Shown in pieces: positions 18,561 through 27,324 of a stretch of 64,000 bases of DNA. How positions within the stretch are numbered: position 1 is the first letter of the stretch; every line of letters starts with the position of its first letter. The notes under the pieces are model-generated. The model was not told the DNA's origin and did no database searches. It was given only the letters and a program-made list of their open reading frames with translations. Source of the stretch: Achromobacter aegrifaciens (lineage in GTDB: Bacteria; Pseudomonadota; Gammaproteobacteria; Burkholderiales; Burkholderiaceae_B); NCBI RefSeq assembly GCF_902859735.1, contig NZ_CADIJY010000004.1, positions 558,001-622,000 of the forward strand, read 5' to 3'. Both the position numbers and the translations under genes were made by a program.

Positions 18561-20678
18561 TCAGTATTCGGCGCGCAGGGTCAGCATGACGTTGCGGGGC
18601 TCGCCGTAGCGGTTGTTCCAGGCCGTGCCCGACAGGCTCTGGTAATAGCCGCGGTCGAACAGGTTGTTGACGTTGAGCGCCGCGGTCACGTGCTTGTCCA
18701 CGCGATAGGCCATGCGCAGGTCCACCAGCGCATAGCCGCCCTGGCGCAGCGTGACGGGACCGGACACCGTGGAATAGCCCGACTGCACCTGCAGCCCGCC
18801 GCCCACGCTCAGCCGCCGCTCCATGCCAGGCAAGGCATAGTTGGTCCACAGGCGGAAGATGTGCTTGGGCGTGAAGCGCGCGAACGGCTGTCCGCCGGAT
18901 TCCGAATCCGTCAGGTACTTGCTGGTGTTGAAGGTGTAGCCCGCGGCCACCGTCCAGTAGGGCGTGATGCTGCCGGAGGCTTCAGCCTCGATCCCACGAC
19001 TGCGCACTTCCCCACCCGAGATGTAGTAGCAGTTGCGGCCCACGCATGGCCATGCCGGGTCCTCCTGCGCGCGGTTCTTCTGCTGGATCTGGAACACGGC
19101 CAGCGACAGGTTCAAGGCGCCGTCCGCCAGTTCGCCTTTGACGCCGGCCTCGTAGTTGGTGCCGGTAATGGGATCCAGCGGCTGGCCGTCGCGCGTCAGC
19201 TCGCCCTGCGGCTGGAAGACCTGTGCATAGCTGCCATACAGCGACCATTGGCGGTCGAGGTCGACGATCAGCCCGCCATAGGGCGTGAACTCCGGATCGA
19301 TGCGCTGGCGCGCGCGGGGCGCGCTCTGGTTCCACCAGCTCATGCGTCCGCCCAGCACCAGCGTCACCGGATCGGCCAGCGAAAAGCGGCCCATGCCGTA
19401 GACGCCCTGCTGCTTGAGCCGGGTCTCCCCGGGCGAGGTGTACGGCCCCACGCCAGGCTCGGGCACGCTGTGCGGATCCCAGTCGAAGACGTTGACCGGC
19501 ACGTTCGGATAGGGCGTCAGGTCCGCGCTGTACTGCTCGGACGTGGTGCGTTGGGCATTGCCGCCCAACAGCAGTTCATGGCGCCGGCCGAACAGTTGCA
19601 CCGGGCCGCCGACATAGGCGTCCACGCTGGCCTGGGTGTTGTCGAACTTGTAGGCCGCGCCCATCAAGGAGGAACCCAACCCGGTCTGGCGGTCTATCGC
19701 GCCATAAGCGCCGGCGTACTTCAGGTTGCTGTCCGCGGTCAGGTAATTGGCGCTGATCTTGGCGCTCCAGCCTTGGCCGAAGCGATGCTCCAGGTCCGCG
19801 AACACGCGCGTCGTATCCCAGTTGAAGCGGTCCCAGGCCACGTCCAGGTAGGTCGAGCGCTTCAGGCCGATATCGCCGCCGTCCTTGTAGCGCGGCACGC
19901 CGGCCATGTTGGTGGTGGAGCGGATGCGTTGAGTCTGCAGGCCGGCGGACAGCACCGTGTCCGGCCCCAGGTCCACCTCGCCTATTGCGTAGAGCAGCGC
20001 CGATTGCTGATCCGCGACGTCATAGAAATAGCCACGGTCTTCCACGGCGCCGACGATGCGGCCGCGCACGCTGCCGCTGTCGTTCAAGGGGCCGCCCAGG
20101 TCGGCCTCCGCACGGTAGCGATCCCAGCTGCCGGCGCTGAGGGAGCCGTTGAACGAGAACTCGCGTTGCGGCCGCTTGCGCACCAGGTTCACCGTGGCGG
20201 CGGGATTGCCCGCGCCATGCATCAGGCCGTTGGCGCCGCGCAGGATCTCCACGCGTTCGTACACCGCCATGTCCTGCGGCGATGCCGCCATGTTGCCCAT
20301 CAGCACGGGCACGCCGTCCTGCTCGAACGAATCTACTTTGAAGCCGCGCGCGTAGTACGCGGTGGTCAGCAGCTGATAGGGCTGCACCGTGATGCCGGTG
20401 GCGTGCTGCATCACCTCATCCAGGCTTTGCAGGTTCTGCTCGCGCATCCGCTCCTGCCCGATCACCGTCACCGACTGCGGAATCTCGCGCAGCGTCAGCG
20501 GCAGTTTGCCGAGGGTCGCCATGTCCTGCGCCACGCCCTCGCCGCTGACCGTCACCGCCGGCAGCGACGCGGCCTCCTGCGCCAGCGCCGGCCCCGCCGC
20601 CACCGCCAGCCACAGCGGCCAATGCCGCGCCCGCGCCGCGTTCCTGCGCGGCGCCCCCGTTTTCACCTGTTTTCGCAC
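18561..20678 (-). CDS. TonB-dependent siderophore receptor
   Basis: About 705 aa from GTG 20678, which has an AAGAGGA ribosome site; a longer frame starting at TTG 20717 would begin inside the Fur box. A signal peptide ends near PALAQEA. The plug domain includes GEGVAQDMATLGKLPLTL and RGANGLMHGAGNPAATVN; the 22-strand barrel ends in RNVMLTLRAEY, with a hydrophobic C-terminal signature. It imports a ferric siderophore across the outer membrane. It belongs to the FpvA/FhuE-like group without an N-terminal signalling domain. Confidence 0.93.
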   Translation of the reverse strand: MRKQVKTGAPRRNAARARHWPLWLAVAAGPALAQEAASLPAVTVSGEGVAQDMATLGKLPLTLREIPQSVTVIGQERMREQNLQSLDEVMQHATGITVQPYQLLTTAYYARGFKVDSFEQDGVPVLMGNMAASPQDMAVYERVEILRGANGLMHGAGNPAATVNLVRKRPQREFSFNGSLSAGSWDRYRAEADLGGPLNDSGSVRGRIVGAVEDRGYFYDVADQQSALLYAIGEVDLGPDTVLSAGLQTQRIRSTTNMAGVPRYKDGGDIGLKRSTYLDVAWDRFNWDTTRVFADLEHRFGQGWSAKISANYLTADSNLKYAGAYGAIDRQTGLGSSLMGAAYKFDNTQASVDAYVGGPVQLFGRRHELLLGGNAQRTTSEQYSADLTPYPNVPVNVFDWDPHSVPEPGVGPYTSPGETRLKQQGVYGMGRFSLADPVTLVLGGRMSWWNQSAPRARQRIDPEFTPYGGLIVDLDRQWSLYGSYAQVFQPQGELTRDGQPLDPITGTNYEAGVKGELADGALNLSLAVFQIQQKNRAQEDPAWPCVGRNCYYISGGEVRSRGIEAEASGSITPYWTVAAGYTFNTSKYLTDSESGGQPFARFTPKHIFRLWTNYALPGMERRLSVGGGLQVQSGYSTVSGPVTLRQGGYALVDLRMAYRVDKHVTAALNVNNLFDRGYYQSLSGTAWNNRYGEPRNVMLTLRAEY

Positions 20679-20700
20679 TGCCTGTCCTCTTAGAATTTTA

Positions 20701-20717
20701 TTGAGAATAATTCTCAA
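20701..20717. promoter_or_regulatory. Fur box of the TonB receptor operon
   Basis: A perfect 17-bp palindrome, TTGAGAATAATTCTCAA, similar to the Fur consensus in its AATNATT core. It lies about 22 bp upstream of the GTG start, so Fe(II)-Fur would block the promoter when iron is sufficient. Confidence 0.75.
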
Positions 20718-20747
20718 GTAATTCTAGGAACGACAGCGGCCGCGCGT

Positions 20748-20784
20748 TGGCGATTGCGGAAGTCTTGCTGGCGATTGCGGAAGT
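20748..20784. promoter_or_regulatory. tandem direct repeat, likely AraC-type operator
   Basis: TGGCGATTGCGGAAGT occurs at 20748-20763 and again at 20769-20784, a 21-bp period (two helical turns). It sits between the AraC regulator gene and the Fur box of the receptor. Tandem sites with this spacing are typical of AraC-family activators such as PchR/AlcR. Confidence 0.65.
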
Positions 20785-20793
20785 TTCGACGCC

Positions 20794-21672
20794 TTAGCGG
20801 CCCGGCGCGACACTGCTGGGCAGCACGCCGTAGCGGCGCAGGAACGCCTTGGTGAAGTGCGAATCGGTATAGCCGCAGGCGTAGGCCGCCTCGGACACGG
20901 TATAGGCGCCTTCGGCCAGCAGCGCCTGGGCCTGCTCCATGCGCCGCTCGCGCACGTAGGCGTAGACGCTCTGGCCGAACAGCTTGCGAAAGCCGGTGGT
21001 GAGCTTGTTGACGTTCACGCCCACGCGTCGCGCCAGTTCGGGCAGCGAGGGCGGGTCCTGCAGGTTCGCCGCAACCAGGTCGCGCGCGTGATGCAGGCGT
21101 TCCACGTCGGCGCGCGTCAGGCCGCGCACGGGAGCACCCTGCTCCGCCGGCTGCAGCGCGCCCAAGGCAAGCGCGGTCAGTTCCAGCGCCTTGGCCGAGA
21201 GGTACATGCGCCTGAGCGCGCCCTGCACCGGGCAGGCCAGCATCTGGTGGCCCAAGGCCTCCAGCTTGCGGTCCGCCCGCATATTGGCCTCGGCGTATGC
21301 GCCAACGGCCCGCGGCGCGCGCAGCAGGCCCGCCAATTGGGCCGGATCCATGGCAAAGGCATCGCGCAGATGGTCCAGTCCCGTGCGCAGGGACACGAAG
21401 CGCAAGGACTGATGGGCGCCAAACTCGTGCTCCATGCCCATGGCGTCCTGGCACACGCTCAGGTGCAGCGCGGGCCCGCTCACGCGGGTGGACGCGGCGC
21501 CGCGCACGCTATAGCGCAGGTCCCCGTCCAGCACGAGCACCAGCTTCAGGCCCGGCTCCAGGCGCTCCTGCACGCGCTCGTCGCGGCCAAAGCGCAGCGT
21601 GCCGCCCGCCAGCGAAATAGCGGGCGTGGCGGCCGATACGGTCCAATCAGGTTCGGGATGGGCGGCGGTCAA
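20794..21672 (-). CDS. AraC-family regulator, PchR/AlcR-like
   Basis: A 292-aa regulator. The C-terminal AraC domain has two helix-turn-helices: SLPELARRVGVNVNKLTTGF and TVSEAAYACGYTDSHFTKAF. The N-terminal two thirds would bind the siderophore signal. It lies directly upstream of the TonB receptor on the same strand, which matches the PchR/AlcR scheme in which ferric siderophore activates its own uptake genes. Confidence 0.88.
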   Translation of the reverse strand: MTAAHPEPDWTVSAATPAISLAGGTLRFGRDERVQERLEPGLKLVLVLDGDLRYSVRGAASTRVSGPALHLSVCQDAMGMEHEFGAHQSLRFVSLRTGLDHLRDAFAMDPAQLAGLLRAPRAVGAYAEANMRADRKLEALGHQMLACPVQGALRRMYLSAKALELTALALGALQPAEQGAPVRGLTRADVERLHHARDLVAANLQDPPSLPELARRVGVNVNKLTTGFRKLFGQSVYAYVRERRMEQAQALLAEGAYTVSEAAYACGYTDSHFTKAFLRRYGVLPSSVAPGR

Positions 21673-21772
21673 GATGGCGGCTCCGTCGCGGCGGGCAGCG
21701 CTGTTGATGAGATTGAATATTATTACCGTTTGACCAGAACGGAAAGCCGCCCGTTGGGCGGCGGCGCGCGCC

Positions 21773-22102
21773 TTATTGCTGGCGACGCTGCTCCAGCTCT
21801 TTCAGGCACTGCGCCACGCCGGCCTGCATCTGCGCGTTCGACACGGCGGCGCGGTCCGACACTTCGCGGCAGCGCACGTACTGGGCCTGGCTTTCCGGCG
21901 TGTCGCGGATGACCGCGGGCGCGGAGCCGGCTTCGGGCGTGACCGTCATGCGCAACGTGGAAGGCGGCGACAGGCTGCCGTCCTTGGAGCGCACGCTGGG
22001 GTACTGGTATTCCTGCGTGACGGGCGCCGCATTCTGCGCCTGTACGGCGCCGGCCGCGCACAAGGCGGCAAGCAGGAAGGCGGAAATGTGGAGTTTCTTC
22101 AT
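21773..22102 (-). CDS. small secreted protein of unknown function
   Basis: A 109-aa protein with a signal peptide (MKKLHISAFLLAALCAAGAV, cleavage after VQA). The mature part has two cysteines (VRCREVSD and AQCLKELEQ) that could form one disulfide. No family recognised. Confidence 0.7.
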   Translation of the reverse strand: MKKLHISAFLLAALCAAGAVQAQNAAPVTQEYQYPSVRSKDGSLSPPSTLRMTVTPEAGSAPAVIRDTPESQAQYVRCREVSDRAAVSNAQMQAGVAQCLKELEQRRQQ

Positions 22103-22270
22103 GACGACCTCTCTTCAATGGACTGACGTCCAGGGCGCGCTCCGGGGCCCCTGGACATGCCGCACTATGGTATCCCCGGCCGCTGGCGCGCGGCGTGCCA
22201 AGACGCTACACAATCCGCCACAGTTGTTTCCCGGGGTTTCTCTGGCGGGCCGCCCTACGCGGGCCGCGCC

Positions 22271-22495
22271 CTACTTCTTCGGCGCGGACTGGCGCAGCGG
22301 CGCCAGCAAGGAAGACAAGCCGTTGTGGTCCAGCTCGTGCATCAGGGCCAGCAGACGCCCCAATTCACCCGGCGGAAAGCCCTTGCGCGCGAACCAGGCC
22401 AGGTAGGGCCCGGGCAAATCCGCGATCAGGCGTCCCTGGTACTTGCCGAAGGGCATGGTGCGCGTGACCAGCAAGGACAGCAGTTCAGGATCCAT
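22271..22495 (-). CDS. DUF3820 family protein
   Basis: A 74-aa protein with the conserved DUF3820 core TMPFGKYQGRLIADLPGPYL. The family resembles a small domain in exonuclease-related proteins. ATG 22495 is preferred; ATG 22504 is possible. Confidence 0.75.
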   Translation of the reverse strand: MDPELLSLLVTRTMPFGKYQGRLIADLPGPYLAWFARKGFPPGELGRLLALMHELDHNGLSSLLAPLRQSAPKK

Positions 22496-22500
22496 GGCGG

Positions 22501-22650
22501 TCACCGGGCAACCACGGCGGCGAAGGCAATGTCCGCCGCAGGCCCGGCCAGCGCATTGATGCGGGCCAGCACGGCCTCGGCATCGGCTGGCGCGGGATTC
22601 GTCTCGAACAGCGCGCGCTGCACGTCTATCACGATCAAAGCGGAGGTCAT
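22501..22650 (-). pseudogene. isochorismatase-family hydrolase, N-terminal remnant
   Basis: The 49-aa frame begins TSALIVIDVQRALFET, the first strand and catalytic Asp of the cysteine hydrolase/isochorismatase fold, then stops before the catalytic Lys and Cys. A full enzyme is about 180 aa. It looks like a truncated gene between GNAT and DUF3820. Confidence 0.6.
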
Positions 22651-22673
22651 GGTTTTCTCAAATTGGTTGGGCG

Positions 22674-23231
22674 TCAGTCCTGCGCGGCAGCGACCCGCGC
22701 GTACATCCAGAAGTCGCGAGGGTCGCCGCGCACCAGGCGGTAGCGGCGCATCAGTCCTTCGCGCTGAAATCCGCAGCGTTCCAGCACGCCGGCCGACGCC
22801 ACGTTGGTATCCAGCACGGTAGCCTGGATGCGTGCGAAGCCCAACTCGCGCAAGGCCCACTCGGTCACGGACACACAGGCGCGCGTGGCGATGCCACGCC
22901 GCCAGTACGGCGGCGCGACGTCATAGGCGATCTCCGCGCGCCGCGCGGACGCAGCGATCTCGTTCAAGCCTATGGTGCCCGCCAAGACGCCGTCCAGCGT
23001 GACGATGGCCAGGCGCAGGCTGTGCGATACCGCTGGCTGACCATAACCGCGGATCAGGCGCACCAGCGTATCCGGTCCGTCCAACTGCCAGCTGGTATGG
23101 CGCGTGACCGCCTCGTCGCGCAGATATGCGTGCCAATCGGCCGCGTCTGCTTCCCGCAATGGGCGCAGACGCAAGCCTTCCAGCCCCAGTACGGGCAGGT
23201 CCTGCGGATAGTCAGTGAGTTGCGGAATCAT
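22674..23231 (-). CDS. GNAT N-acetyltransferase, RimJ/RimL type
   Basis: About 185 aa from ATG 23231. It has the GNAT fold: LRLRPLREADAADWHAYL at the start, the acetyl-CoA loop in PPYWRRGIATRACVSV, and NVASAGVLERCGFQREG near the end. It resembles protein-alanine acetyltransferases; the substrate is unknown. Its start overlaps the sigma-factor stop by 20 bp. Confidence 0.83.
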   Translation of the reverse strand: MIPQLTDYPQDLPVLGLEGLRLRPLREADAADWHAYLRDEAVTRHTSWQLDGPDTLVRLIRGYGQPAVSHSLRLAIVTLDGVLAGTIGLNEIAASARRAEIAYDVAPPYWRRGIATRACVSVTEWALRELGFARIQATVLDTNVASAGVLERCGFQREGLMRRYRLVRGDPRDFWMYARVAAAQD

Positions 23232-24141
23232 CCTGGAGCGCGGTTGGCTGCGGCGGCAGCGCCGCGACATGGCGCAGCTTATCAGGGTTGCGCACGATGT
23301 AGATGGCGGCGATCCTGCCGTCGCGCACCTCCAGCGTGGTGGACCGGGGCAAACCGTCCAGTTCGGTCGCCAGCACCCCCGGCATGCCGTTCAATTGCGT
23401 CACCACGGCGTCCAGGAACTGGCCGCTGGGCTTTTTCGCCAGACCGGCAAAAAAACGCGCGATCTTGTCGCTGCCCAGAATGGGCCTGAACACGGCCAGC
23501 TTTTTGCCGCCGCCGTCCGCATGCAGCACGGCGTCATGCGCCAACAGGCTGCGCAGGGCATCCACATCGCCCGCGCGCGATGCCTGCCAGAAGGCATCGG
23601 CGATGCGCGCGCCTTCCTGCTCCGTCACTGCGAACCGCGGACGCGCGTCGCGCACGCGGCTGCGCGCCCGCGCGGCCAACTGGCGGCAGGCTGCCTCGTT
23701 CCGGCCCAGCGTCGCCGCGATCTCCGCGAACGGCATGTCGAACACGTCGTGCAGCAGGAAAGCGGCCCGTTCCAATGCGGACAGGCGCTCCAGCGCCAGC
23801 ATCAGCGCCACCGACAGATCGTGCGCAATCTCCCCCGCACCCGCCGCCTCATAGCTGCCCGCGTCGGGCAAGGGTTCGGGCAGCCATGGCCCCACGTACT
23901 CCTCGCGCCGCGCGCGCGCCGATTTCAACTGGTCCAGGCACAGCCGCGTGACCGTCCGCGACAGGAAGGCGCGAGGCGTCTCGACCCGGCCGCGGTCCGC
24001 GTCGCGCCAGCGCAGCCACGCGTCCTGCACGATGTCCTCGGCCTCCGCCCATGACCCCAACATGCGGTAGGCCAGGCCCTGCAAATGCCTGCGATGGGGC
24101 TCGAAGTCGGCAACGGCATCGGGAATGGCGGACGCGCTCAT
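23212..24141 (-). CDS. ECF sigma factor, SigJ type with SnoaL-like domain
   Basis: A 309-aa sigma-70 family member. Region 2 includes GSWAEAEDIVQDAWLRWRD; region 4 includes MPFAEIAATLGRNEAACRQL. The C-terminal third (ADAFWQASRAGDVDALRSLL) is the NTF2/SnoaL-like domain of the ECF41/SigJ group, which regulates the sigma factor in cis. Such sigma factors usually control a neighbouring carboxymuconolactone decarboxylase or oxidoreductase gene, here the AhpD-like gene immediately upstream. Confidence 0.9.
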   Translation of the reverse strand: MSASAIPDAVADFEPHRRHLQGLAYRMLGSWAEAEDIVQDAWLRWRDADRGRVETPRAFLSRTVTRLCLDQLKSARARREEYVGPWLPEPLPDAGSYEAAGAGEIAHDLSVALMLALERLSALERAAFLLHDVFDMPFAEIAATLGRNEAACRQLAARARSRVRDARPRFAVTEQEGARIADAFWQASRAGDVDALRSLLAHDAVLHADGGGKKLAVFRPILGSDKIARFFAGLAKKPSGQFLDAVVTQLNGMPGVLATELDGLPRSTTLEVRDGRIAAIYIVRNPDKLRHVAALPPQPTALQDDSATH

Positions 24142-24152
24142 ACGGCCTGGCC

Positions 24153-24599
24153 TCAGTGCTTGGGATGCTGCGAGCGGAACCCGACTGCGATGCGGTTCCA
24201 GCTATTGATCATGTTGATGGCGACGGTCAGGTTGACCTGCTCTTCCTCGTTGAAATGCCTTGCCATTTCGGCGTAGTCCGCGTCCGGCGCGCGAGTATCT
24301 GCAAGTCTGGTCAACGACTCCGTCCACGCCAGCGCGGCGCGCTCACGCTCGCTGTACAGCGAAGATTCGCGCCAGGCATCCAGCAGGTACAGGCGCATTT
24401 CGGTTTCGCCCTGTTTACGGGCATCGGTGGAATGCATGTGCAGGCAGTAGGCGCAACCATTGATCTGCGAAGCGCGCATCTTCACCAGTTCGAGCAGGCT
24501 GTGTTCCAGGCCGCAGCTTTCGACGAAGTCGTTCAGGGCGATCATGGCTTTCATGGCCTTGGGCGAGGCGGTGTAGGCGTTCAGGCGGGCGGTGCTCAT
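24153..24599 (-). CDS. AhpD-like carboxymuconolactone decarboxylase-family protein
   Basis: From ATG 24599 the product is 148 aa. The catalytic motif INGCAYCLHMHS gives the C-x2-C and His of AhpD-type alkyl hydroperoxidase cores. The pairing with a SigJ sigma factor 12 bp downstream is the standard ECF41 arrangement, so a peroxide or redox stress role is likely. Confidence 0.87.
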   Translation of the reverse strand: MSTARLNAYTASPKAMKAMIALNDFVESCGLEHSLLELVKMRASQINGCAYCLHMHSTDARKQGETEMRLYLLDAWRESSLYSERERAALAWTESLTRLADTRAPDADYAEMARHFNEEEQVNLTVAINMINSWNRIAVGFRSQHPKH

Positions 24600-24710
24600 G
24601 GCGGGTCTCCGGCAAGGTAGGCATGCGCCGCAGGATGCGGCGCCATTACCCGTAGGACGAGACAGCCTGCCACGGCGTGACATCGCCCGCCGGAAAATTT
24701 GTAAATCCGG

Positions 24711-25358
24711 CTAGAAAGCCAGCCGTCCGCGCAGCTCCCCGAACGGCACCATCACATGTTCGCGATAGGCTGGACGGGCCTGCAGGCGCTCGTACCAGGC
24801 CTGCAGATGGGGCATGGACGGATGCGGGATGTCCAGTTCGAAGTAGCGGTAGAGCGTGGTGCCCGCCGGAATGTCGGCCAGGCCCAGGGTTTCGCCGCCC
24901 AGATACGGACGGTCCGCCAGCGCGCGGTCCAGTTGCCGCAGGCAGGCATGCGTGGCGGCGATGGAGCGCTCGATGGCCGCCGTGTCGCGCTGCGCCTCGG
25001 GGGTGCGGTAACAGCCCCAGAACACGCCCATCAGAAAGGCTGGCTGCAAGGCGGTCTGGGCCCAGTCCATCCAGCCGTCGGCGCCGGCCCGCTGCGCGGG
25101 GTCGTCCGCCCAGAAGCGGCCGGCGCCGTCGCGCGCGGCCAGATAGCGCAGGATGGCATGGGACTCCCAGACCGTCGTCGCGCCATCGCGCAGCAGCGGC
25201 ACCTTGCCGTGCGGATTCATGGCGCGGAACTCGGCCGTGTCCAGCAGCCCGTGCTCGCCGCCAGCCAGCACATGTTCGTATTCCAGGCCCAGCTCTCCCG
25301 CCAGCCACAGCACCTTCTGCACATTGAATGAACTGCGGCGTCCCCAAATGGTCAGCAT
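24711..25358 (-). CDS. glutathione S-transferase
   Basis: About 215 aa from ATG 25358. The N-terminal thioredoxin fold has MLTIWGRRSSFNVQKVLW and the glutathione-binding TVWESHAILRYLA; an all-helical C-terminal domain follows. The RRSSFNV start suggests a serine-type catalytic residue. It is next to OsmC, in a group of detoxification genes. Confidence 0.87.
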   Translation of the reverse strand: MLTIWGRRSSFNVQKVLWLAGELGLEYEHVLAGGEHGLLDTAEFRAMNPHGKVPLLRDGATTVWESHAILRYLAARDGAGRFWADDPAQRAGADGWMDWAQTALQPAFLMGVFWGCYRTPEAQRDTAAIERSIAATHACLRQLDRALADRPYLGGETLGLADIPAGTTLYRYFELDIPHPSMPHLQAWYERLQARPAYREHVMVPFGELRGRLAF

Positions 25359-25369
25359 GGCGATGGTCC

Positions 25370-25843
25370 TCAGGCAGCTTGCACGATGCGCGGCTCGCAA
25401 CGCACCGGGAAGTTGACCGAATTGGCAATGAAGCAGAAATGATGCGCGCGCTCGTGCAGTTCGGCCGCCAGCGCAGCGTCGTCGCCAGCGCGGATGGTCA
25501 CTTCGGGGCGCAAGGTGACGGCGCTGAAGAAGCCGCCACGCTCGCGGTCCTCGACCATGACGCCTTCGGCCTCGTCGCGGTAGGCCTCCACCGTCACCCC
25601 TTCGACCGCGCAGAAGTGCAGATACCAGAGCTTGTGGCACGCGGACAGCGACGCCACCAGCATGTCCTCGGGATTCCAGCGCGCGGGATCGCCGCGGAAG
25701 GCCGGATCGGACGATCCCGGCACATCGGGCTTGCCCGCCGCACGGATCACGTGGTCGCGGGAATAGGCCGCGTAGCTGGACGTGCCGGAGCCGGTGTTGC
25801 CGGTCCAGTCGACGGTGACGTTGTAACGGTGTTCGCCTTTCAT
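25370..25843 (-). CDS. OsmC-family peroxiredoxin
   Basis: From ATG 25843 the product is 157 aa. The two conserved cysteines are in LSACHKLWYL and HHFCFIANSVNFPV, the peroxidatic and resolving positions of OsmC/Ohr proteins, which reduce organic hydroperoxides. It lies 11 bp upstream of the GST gene in the same direction. Confidence 0.87.
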   Translation of the reverse strand: MKGEHRYNVTVDWTGNTGSGTSSYAAYSRDHVIRAAGKPDVPGSSDPAFRGDPARWNPEDMLVASLSACHKLWYLHFCAVEGVTVEAYRDEAEGVMVEDRERGGFFSAVTLRPEVTIRAGDDAALAAELHERAHHFCFIANSVNFPVRCEPRIVQAA

Positions 25844-26006
25844 CGGAATCGTCCTGTTCAAGAGGGAAGGCCCGGGCCGGTGCGCCTGGAAAATAAGGTA
25901 GCGTAGCGCATGCACGGCCGCTGCCGGCCCCCGCGCTTTACATCCCGTTTCAGCACCGCCCCGTTACTGTCCGTATCGTGACCGGTTTGCCAAACAGGAG
26001 CTCGCC

Positions 26007-26432
26007 ATGATGAAAACCACCCTGACCTGCGCCCTGACGCTAGCCCTGCTCGCCGGCTGCGCGCCCTCCCGGCCCGGCGCCGGCGGTTCCGCCCCCGTCG
26101 ACAGCCACACCGCCCGCGATTCGCTGGACTGGGCCGGCAGCTACGAAGGCACCCTGCCCTGCGCCGACTGCCCGGGCATCCGAACCCGCCTGACCTTGGA
26201 ACAGGATGGCCGCTACGAAAGACAGACCCAGTACCTGGACCGCCAGCCGCAGCCCGAGGTGGTAACCGGCACATTCAGCTGGGAGTCCGACGGCAGCACC
26301 ATCCGCCTGGACGCGTCCGGCGACAGCCAGCGCTACTTCGTGGGCGAAAACCAGGTGACCATGCTGTACCGCGACGGCACCCGACCTACAGGTCCGCTGG
26401 CCCCGCACTACGTACTGCGCCGCGCACAATAA
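26007..26432 (+). CDS. NlpE-like copper-stress lipoprotein
   Basis: A 141-aa lipoprotein. The lipobox is LLAGC at residue 17 or so. The mature part has the NlpE N-terminal core: YEGTLPCADCPGI with a C-x2-C pair, then a small beta-barrel. NlpE proteins sense envelope and copper stress. Confidence 0.82.
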   Translation: MMKTTLTCALTLALLAGCAPSRPGAGGSAPVDSHTARDSLDWAGSYEGTLPCADCPGIRTRLTLEQDGRYERQTQYLDRQPQPEVVTGTFSWESDGSTIRLDASGDSQRYFVGENQVTMLYRDGTRPTGPLAPHYVLRRAQ

Positions 26433-26512
26433 GGCATCGCGCAACGCGCGCGCTTGCGGCTATGCTTGCCGCATCGTGCGCGCCAGCGCGCGCCCCTACG
26501 CCCAAGGAAACC

Positions 26513-27250
26513 ATGAAGACCGACCACGAGCTGCTTTCCGCCTTCGCCCCCACCGGCGCGTTGCGCGCGTCCATCAACCTGGGCAATCCCATCCTCGCCC
26601 ACGCCGATCCCGTCACCGGCCAGGCCGGCGGCGTCTCGGTCGACCTGGCAACTGAACTGGCGCGGCGCCTGGACGTGCAGCTGGAACTGGTGGTCTTCAA
26701 GTCGGCCGGCGAATCCGTCAATGCCGTGGCCGCAGAAGAGGCCGACGTGGGCTTCTTCGCCATCGATCCGCTGCGCGGCGCGCAGATCGCATTCACCGCG
26801 CCCTACGTGGTCATCGAAGGCGCGTACCTGGTGCGCCAGGACTCGCCCATCGCCAGCATGGACCAGGTGGACCGCAAGGGCCAGCGCGTGGTGGTCGGCA
26901 AGGGCAGCGCCTACGACCTGCACCTCACGCGGGAACTCAAGCAGGCGGAGATCTTCCGCGCACCAACCTCGCCCGCCGTCGTCGACACCTTCATGCAGGA
27001 AAACATGGAAGTCGCCGCAGGCGTGAAGCAGCAGCTTGAAGTCGACGCGCAGCGCCTGGGCGGCCTGCGCCTGCTGGACGGCCACTTCATGCTGATCCGG
27101 CAGGCCATGGGCGTGCCCAAGAGCCGCGGCGACAAGGCCAGCGCCTACCTGGCTGCCTTCGTCGAGGCCATGAAGAAATCGGGCTTCGTCGCCGAAGCCC
27201 TGGCCCGCCACAAGATCCAGGGCGCCGCGGTGGCGCCACTGGAGGCCTGA
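26513..27250 (+). CDS. solute-binding-protein-like domain without signal peptide
   Basis: A 245-aa protein with the SBP_bac_3 fold: TGALRASINLGNP, VSVDLATELARRLDV, and DVGFFAIDPLRGAQIAFTAP. These resemble amino-acid ABC transporter binding proteins. From ATG 26513 (AAGGAAACC ribosome site) there is no signal peptide; the frame from 26462 gives only a weak one. It may be cytoplasmic, or the start may be wrong. No permease or ATPase genes adjoin. Confidence 0.75.
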   Translation: MKTDHELLSAFAPTGALRASINLGNPILAHADPVTGQAGGVSVDLATELARRLDVQLELVVFKSAGESVNAVAAEEADVGFFAIDPLRGAQIAFTAPYVVIEGAYLVRQDSPIASMDQVDRKGQRVVVGKGSAYDLHLTRELKQAEIFRAPTSPAVVDTFMQENMEVAAGVKQQLEVDAQRLGGLRLLDGHFMLIRQAMGVPKSRGDKASAYLAAFVEAMKKSGFVAEALARHKIQGAAVAPLEA

Positions 27251-27276
27251 GCCCGCTGCTCGCGCCTCGCAAGAAC

Positions 27277-27300
27277 AAGGCCCCGCTCGAGCGGGGCCTT
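27277..27300. terminator. rho-independent terminator
   Basis: A perfect inverted repeat with arms AAGGCCCCGCTC and GAGCGGGGCCTT, followed by GTTTT. It ends the binding-protein gene and faces fmdB. Confidence 0.85.
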
Positions 27301-27324
27301 GTTTTATGCGCCATCGGCGCGTCC

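Noticed and set aside
17397-20693. 1,098-codon plus-strand frame opposite the RhtX, cupin and TonB receptor genes
   Set aside because: It crosses gene boundaries of confident minus-strand genes and is low-complexity; shadow frame.
21700-21730. Possible second Fur box upstream of the AraC gene (GATTGAATATTATTAC)
   Set aside because: The match to the Fur consensus is weak and has no palindrome, so it is not listed as a feature.
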